This document shows positions 58,916 to 64,000 of a DNA stretch of 64,000 nt, piece after piece (within the stretch, counting starts at the first letter, position 1; each line of letters starts with the position of its first letter). The stretch is from NCBI RefSeq assembly GCF_000739695.1, contig NZ_BBIO01000001.1:356029-420028 (forward strand), in the 5' to 3' direction. The notes under the pieces are model-generated. The model was not told the origin of the DNA. It did no database searches and worked only from the letters and a program-made list of their open reading frames with translations. The translations under genes were made by a program, and so were the position numbers. Source of the stretch: Tepidicaulis marinus (GTDB lineage: Bacteria > Pseudomonadota > Alphaproteobacteria > Parvibaculales > Parvibaculaceae).

Positions 58916-60700
58916 ATGAGCTATGCGGCCCGGCAGGAGGAAGAGCCTCAGGGTAAGAGCCGGCAGGACGCGGCGGAGGAGGCATCCTCCCGCCCGCTGA
59001 GCGCGGCAGGCCGCCTTTGGAGCACGCTCTCCGCCGCCTTCCGCCGCTTTCTTCTGCAATCGCGCTTTGCCAGCCTGACAAGGCGCATCGTCGTCTTCAA
59101 TCTCGTTGCGCTTTGCCTTCTGGGCGCGGGCATTCTTTATCTCAACCAGTTCCGCCAGGGCCTCATCGATGCGCGCAAACAGTCGCTGATGACCCAGGCG
59201 CAGATCATCGCGGGCGCCATCGGAGAGACGGCGACGGCGAGCCCGCTTGCCGAAACCGTCGATCCTTTGGAACAGATCGAGCGGCGCGGCAAATGGGTGA
59301 ACCCGGATGAATATTTCGAAGAGCGCGACATCGCCATCATCGCCGAGGAAGCCGCGCCCATCCTGCGCCGCCTCGTGCTGCCGACCCAGACCCGCGCGCG
59401 CCTTTACGACCGCGACGGCTGGTTGATCCTCGATTCCCGCCAGCTCACCGATGCGGGCCAAATCATCCTCTTCGAATTGCCGCCGCCCGACGGAGGCGAT
59501 GAGCGCGGGCTCTTCACGCGGATTTTCGACACGGTGCGCGGCTGGCTGCCGGGCCGCGACCTGCCGCGCTACCGCGAGGCGGGCAGTCAGAACGGCTATA
59601 TCTACGATGAAGTGGCGCTGGCGCTGACCGGCACCGCCGCCACGATGGAGCGGATTTCGGATAGGGGCGAGCTCATCGTCTCCGTCGCCGTGCCCGTGCA
59701 GCGTTTCCGCGCGGTGCTCGGCACGCTGATGCTTTCGACCGAAGGCGGCGACATCGACGCCATCGTGCGCGCCGAGCGCCTTGCCATCGTCCAGGTCTTT
59801 CTCGTGGCGCTGGCCGTTTCCATTCTTCTCTCCGTCGTGCTCGCGGGCACGATCGCAGAGCCGGTGCGCCGCCTTGCCGAGGCGGCAGAGCGCGTGCGCC
59901 GGGGCAAGACGGGCCGCGTCGAGATCCCCGATTTCACCGAGCGGCGCGATGAGATCGGCGAGCTTTCCGGTTCCTTGCGCGATATGACCAAAGCGCTTTA
60001 CGACCGCATCGATGGAATTGAAAGTTTTGCCGCCGATGTCGCCCATGAGCTGAAAAACCCGCTCACCTCCATCCGCTCGGCCATCGAAACGCTCGACATC
60101 GCCAAGACGCCGGAGCAGCGCGCCCGGCTGATGGATATTATCCAGCACGATATCCGCCGCATCGACCGGCTGATCTCCGACATTTCCGATGCCTCCCGCC
60201 TCGATGCCGAGCTCTCGCGCCAGGAACTGGAAGATGTGCGCCTCGACGTGCTGGCCGAAACCGTGATCGATCTTTTCAACGAGACGGGGGCAGGCGGCGC
60301 CAAAGTGGTTCAATTCGAAAAGCCGGTGGGCGCGCGCGCCGACACCGCCTATAGCGTCACCGGCGTTGCCGACAGGCTCGGCCAGGTGCTGCGCAATCTC
60401 ATCGACAACGCGCTCTCCTTCACGCCGGAAGGCGGGCAGGTGCATGTGCGCGTCTCGCGCGAGGAGGACCGTGTGCGCTTGACGGTGGAGGATGAAGGGC
60501 CGGGCGTCCAGCCATCGAGCCTTGAGAAAATCTTCGAGCGCTTCCATTCCGACCGCCCCGGCGCTTTCGGCCGCCATTCCGGCCTCGGCCTTTCCATCTC
60601 CAAACAGATCGTCGAGGCCCATAACGGGCGCATCTGGGCGGAGAACCGGGAAGAGAAGGGCGCGCGCTTCACCGTCGAATTGCCAGCGGCGGAAGAGTGA
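58916..60700 (+). CDS. chvG: Sensor histidine kinase ChvG
   Basis: The 594-residue inner-membrane kinase has a cytoplasmic N-terminus, a helix at about 57-76, a periplasmic sensor (about 80-285), and a second helix at about 290-312. HAMP (about 313-365), HisKA with His377 (ADVAHELKNPLTS) and HATPase (NLIDNALSFTPEGG, DEGPGVQPSSLEKIFERF, GLGLSISK) follow. In rhizobia the periplasmic ExoR protein inhibits it; no exoR is in this window. It phosphorylates ChvI. Its stop overlaps the hprK start (TGATG). Confidence 0.95.
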   Translation: MSYAARQEEEPQGKSRQDAAEEASSRPLSAAGRLWSTLSAAFRRFLLQSRFASLTRRIVVFNLVALCLLGAGILYLNQFRQGLIDARKQSLMTQAQIIAGAIGETATASPLAETVDPLEQIERRGKWVNPDEYFEERDIAIIAEEAAPILRRLVLPTQTRARLYDRDGWLILDSRQLTDAGQIILFELPPPDGGDERGLFTRIFDTVRGWLPGRDLPRYREAGSQNGYIYDEVALALTGTAATMERISDRGELIVSVAVPVQRFRAVLGTLMLSTEGGDIDAIVRAERLAIVQVFLVALAVSILLSVVLAGTIAEPVRRLAEAAERVRRGKTGRVEIPDFTERRDEIGELSGSLRDMTKALYDRIDGIESFAADVAHELKNPLTSIRSAIETLDIAKTPEQRARLMDIIQHDIRRIDRLISDISDASRLDAELSRQELEDVRLDVLAETVIDLFNETGAGGAKVVQFEKPVGARADTAYSVTGVADRLGQVLRNLIDNALSFTPEGGQVHVRVSREEDRVRLTVEDEGPGVQPSSLEKIFERFHSDRPGAFGRHSGLGLSISKQIVEAHNGRIWAENREEKGARFTVELPAAEE

Positions 60701-61173
60701 TGCCGGAAACCTCTCATCAGACATTGCACGGCACGGCCATTGCCTGGAACGGTGAGGCGGTGCTTTTGAGCGGGCCCCCCGGCGCGGGCAAGTCCGATCT
60801 TGCCTGGCGCATTCTGGAAAATGACCCGGCCGCCCGCCTTGTGGGTGATGACCGGCTCGAATGGCAGGTGAAAGAAGGCGCGCTCTGGCTTTCGGCGCCC
60901 GGGACGCTGGCCGGGCTCATCGAAATCCGCGGTCTCGGCATCCTCACGCTGCCTTATGCGCCGAAAGCACGGCTGCGCCTTCTCATCGAGCTTGTCTCCC
61001 GCGCCGAGGTGCCGCGCCTGCCCCTTCCTGCCTTTCGCGAAGTGGAAAGCGTGCCCGTACCGCTGCTGCGCCTTCACGCCTTCGATGCCTCCGCGCCCGC
61101 CAAAGTGGCGCTCGCGCTGGCCTCTATCGGTCTTTCCGGCTTTCCGGGGCCGGGTGCGCGGCTTTCCCGTTAA
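60700..61173 (+). CDS. hprK: HPr kinase/phosphorylase, short alphaproteobacterial form
   Basis: The 157-residue protein lacks the N-terminal domain of firmicute HprK and consists only of the kinase core. The P-loop is GPPGAGKS (25-32), followed by LVGDDRLEW. The HprK signature region is present as IEIRGLGILTLPY. It phosphorylates HPr on the regulatory Ser and removes that phosphate. It is translationally coupled to chvG and lies upstream of the EIIA and HPr genes, linking envelope sensing to the PTS relay. Confidence 0.92.
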   Translation: MPETSHQTLHGTAIAWNGEAVLLSGPPGAGKSDLAWRILENDPAARLVGDDRLEWQVKEGALWLSAPGTLAGLIEIRGLGILTLPYAPKARLRLLIELVSRAEVPRLPLPAFREVESVPVPLLRLHAFDASAPAKVALALASIGLSGFPGPGARLSR

Positions 61174-61302
61174 GCCTCCTCACGGATTTCTGTCTTTTGC
61201 GCGCGAGTTCTCCTTGTCATGCGGCCCGTAATGGTTGCACGATAGCCGCCACTTTCGGGGGAGCCTTTGCATTTGATGCGCGGCGCGGATATTAGGTCTT
61301 AG

Positions 61303-61710
61303 ATGATCGGATTAGTTCTTGTAACGCATGGCCAATTGGCCAGCCAGTTTGTCGCCGCGACGGAGCATGTCGTCGGACCCCAGCAGAATGTAACGGCCAT
61401 CTGCATCGGCCCGGACGATGACATGGAGCAGCGCCGCAAGGACATTCTGGATGCGGTGGCCGCCGCCGATACCGGCGACGGGGTGATCCTCCTCACCGAC
61501 ATGTTCGGCGGCACGCCTTCCAATCTCGCCATTTCCATCATGGACAAGGCGCATGTGGAGGTGATCGCGGGCATCAACCTGCCCATGCTGATCAAGCTCG
61601 CCAGCGTGCGCGACAGCCTCTCCCTTGCCGAAGCGGTGGATCAGGCGCAGGAATCGGGCCGCAAATACATCTCCATCGCCTCCAAGGTGCTGGCCGGCGA
61701 AACCTCCTGA
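61303..61710 (+). CDS. PTS EIIA component, mannose family
   Basis: The 135-residue protein has the EIIA-Man fold start (MIGLVLVTHGQLA), with phospho-acceptor His9 and the conserved LLTDMFGGTPSNLA near 65-78. No EIIB, EIIC or EIID genes accompany it. It therefore works in the regulatory relay of alphaproteobacteria rather than in sugar uptake. It accepts phosphate from the HPr encoded 10 bp downstream. It follows hprK by 129 bp. Confidence 0.93.
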   Translation: MIGLVLVTHGQLASQFVAATEHVVGPQQNVTAICIGPDDDMEQRRKDILDAVAAADTGDGVILLTDMFGGTPSNLAISIMDKAHVEVIAGINLPMLIKLASVRDSLSLAEAVDQAQESGRKYISIASKVLAGETS

Positions 61711-61720
61711 CCTTGAAGTG

Positions 61721-61996
61721 ATGGCCGTGCTTTCCAAAGAAGTCGAAATCGTGAACACGCGCGGGCTGCATGCGCGCGCCTCGGCCAAATTCGTCCAGAC
61801 GGCGGAATGGTACGACGCCAAGGTGCGCGTCTCGCGCGACGGGCAGACCGTGGGCGGCACCTCCATCATGGGCCTGATGATGCTTGCCGCCGCCAAGGGC
61901 TGCACCATCACCATCGAGGTGGAAGGCCGCCAGGCCGAAGAGGCGCTGGAAGCCTTAAGCACCCTCGTCGCCGGCCGCTTCGGCGAAGAAGACTGA
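61721..61996 (+). CDS. HPr phosphocarrier protein (nitrogen-type PTS)
   Basis: The 91-residue HPr is read from the ATG at 61721; longer upstream frames lie inside the EIIA gene. The phospho-His is His17 in NTRGLHARASAKF, and Ser48 in GGTSIMGLMML is the HprK target equivalent to Ser46. It passes phosphate from EI-Ntr (not in this window) to EIIA proteins. Both phosphorylation sites are intact, consistent with the adjacent hprK. Confidence 0.95.
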   Translation: MAVLSKEVEIVNTRGLHARASAKFVQTAEWYDAKVRVSRDGQTVGGTSIMGLMMLAAAKGCTITIEVEGRQAEEALEALSTLVAGRFGEED

Positions 61997-62020
61997 GCGT
62001 TTCCTTTTCTTAGCTTTCGG

Positions 62021-62180
62021 GTGTCGCCCCGCGACTTGATCGCGGGGCCCACTCTCCTGTCTGTCCGGAATAGGGCCGGAACAGGCAGAGATGAGAGATG
62101 CCGCGCGGCGGCAGGCAACCGCAGGCTCTCCTATGTCTGGGAAAGCCAATGGGTCCCGCGATCAAGTCGCGGGACGACAC
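62021..62180. repeat. REP-like inverted pair (REPIN-type element)
   Basis: A 31-bp unit at 62021-62051 recurs in inverse orientation at 62150-62180, with 98 bp between. Each unit is itself a hairpin, CCCGCGA-CTTGA-TCGCGGG. The units differ at two positions that pair with each other (C-G in the first, T-A in the second). Such dispersed palindromes are common between genes of Hyphomicrobiales. The spacer contains further complementary stretches (TGTCCGG/CCGGAACA), so the whole element may fold as one structure. Confidence 0.75.
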
Positions 62181-62216
62181 AGGGATGGCCGCTTGGAGGG
62201 GAAATCGTAGAAAGAC

Positions 62217-62232
62217 ATAAAGATTTCTTTAT
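62217..62232. promoter_or_regulatory. Palindrome upstream of ahcY, candidate methionine-cycle operator
   Basis: ATAAAGA-TT-TCTTTAT is a perfect 7-bp inverted repeat with a 2-bp spacer, about 120 bp before the ahcY start. AT-rich palindromes of this kind precede ahcY and met genes in several alphaproteobacteria and have been linked to ArsR-type SAH-responsive regulators. The assignment here is inference. Confidence 0.5.
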
Positions 62233-62266
62233 ATCTGCTTGCGCCCGCCCCGCGCCCTTGCTATGA

Positions 62267-63646
<1,380 letters not shown>

Positions 63647-63679
63647 GCACGGTACCCGGGCGCCGCGACGCCCCGCTCA

Positions 63680-63716
63680 AAGCCCGGCCCCAGCGGCCGG
63701 GCTTTTTTGTTTTTTG
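63680..63716 (+). terminator. Rho-independent terminator after ahcY
   Basis: AAGCCCGGCC and GGCCGGGCTT pair over 10 bp with a 5-nt loop and are followed by TTTTTTGTTTTTT. Confidence 0.93.
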
Positions 63717-63847
63717 GGGCTGCTCAAACTCTATTCTAGCCCACCACTGTCAGATATATCTTGATCCTTTTTGAGTTCGGTGGGCGATCGTTTGGGGGCT
63801 GGAATGCCAAGGATTGTGCGGATGTTTTGTTGATGCTGGGCTAACCC

Positions 63848-64000
63848 CTAGTCTTCGCCAGTATCGGTAGCACTGATGTGATCTTGAATCTCCCCAATTA
63901 TAGTTTCGTCTTTGATGTTTTCTATGGCGCTCCGAAGGCGGCTTTCATTTTCTTCTAGAAAGCGAACCGACATGTCGTCACCATTTATCGCCACCTCGAT
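63848..64000 (-). CDS. Hypothetical protein, partial (N-terminus off the right edge)
   Basis: A minus-strand frame is open from the window edge to a TAG at 63848-63850, giving the last 50 residues of a protein. The end is acidic and helical (SVRFLEENESRLRSAIENI, then HISATDTGED). No family is recognisable. Base composition is clearly more AT-rich than in neighbouring genes and codon use is less GC-biased, hinting at acquired DNA beyond the edge. Too little is visible for more. Confidence 0.55.
   Translation of the reverse strand: MEVAINGDDMSVRFLEENESRLRSAIENIKDETIIGEIQDHISATDTGED

Noticed and set aside
58895..60724. 609-codon open frame antisense to chvG
   Set aside because: The predicted peptide is low-quality and repetitive, while chvG and its operon neighbours are complete on the plus strand.

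Overview
The window looks like a chromosomal segment of an alphaproteobacterium, probably order Hyphomicrobiales (Rhizobiales) and perhaps Parvibaculaceae-like. The evidence is high GC with strong GC third-position bias, the run chvI-chvG-hprK-EIIA(Man)-HPr-ahcY with pckA nearby, short alphaproteobacterial-type HprK, histidine kinases with the SHELRTPLNAIIGFSE motif, and two small single-PAS proteins of the alphaproteobacterial PAS_5 type. The genus is a guess. There are no insertion sequences, prophage genes or CRISPR arrays.

Layout. 1-12.6 kb: a partial APH-fold kinase, a di-iron ferritin-like protein, an MMPL/RND exporter, a TerB-like protein, catalase behind a recognisable promoter and palindrome, a subtilisin autotransporter, a HAD hydrolase, and a coupled ParA/SPOR pair. 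12.8-17.3 kb: biotin synthesis as two divergent pairs, bioB-bioA and bioF-bioD. 17.3-25 kb: alkylation repair (ogt, alkA), an MFS transporter, an N-acyl-D-amino-acid-deacylase-like amidohydrolase with a TauD-like dioxygenase, and a PAS protein. 25-30 kb: a sensory region with a globin-coupled chemoreceptor, a triple-PAS kinase and an FNR-type regulator broken by an internal deletion. 29.8-35.2 kb: a TpsB outer-membrane transporter divergent from a FecR-domain repeat protein and a CHASE2-PAS histidine kinase, with no TpsA partner in view. 35-43.4 kb: a methyltransferase, tRNA-Arg(CCG), a PAS protein, a saccharopine-dehydrogenase-like gene divergent from a TetR with two identical-core operators, a Fur-box-preceded TonB receptor with a PepSY protein, and an ABC ATPase. 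43.5-50.4 kb: polA, a cation/proton antiporter, a GST divergent from a WYL regulator across a palindrome, and an epoxide-hydrolase-fold protein. 50.5-63.7 kb: pckA, then a five-gene block (hugZ-like, MATE, tetR, YHS, M20 peptidase), then chvI-chvG-hprK-EIIA-HPr, a REP-like inverted pair, and ahcY. A partial AT-richer gene enters from the right edge.

How the parts work together. The right-hand block joins envelope/acid sensing (ChvG/ChvI) to the nitrogen-type PTS relay (HprK, EIIA, HPr) and to central carbon metabolism (pckA). The middle of the window is rich in oxygen, redox and envelope sensing. Several regulator genes sit beside palindromes that are very likely their own operators. The best candidates for little-described biology are the TpsB/FecR-repeat/CHASE2-kinase locus, the globin chemoreceptor/PAS kinase pair beside a decayed FNR gene, and the TetR-YHS pair tied together by two matching operators.
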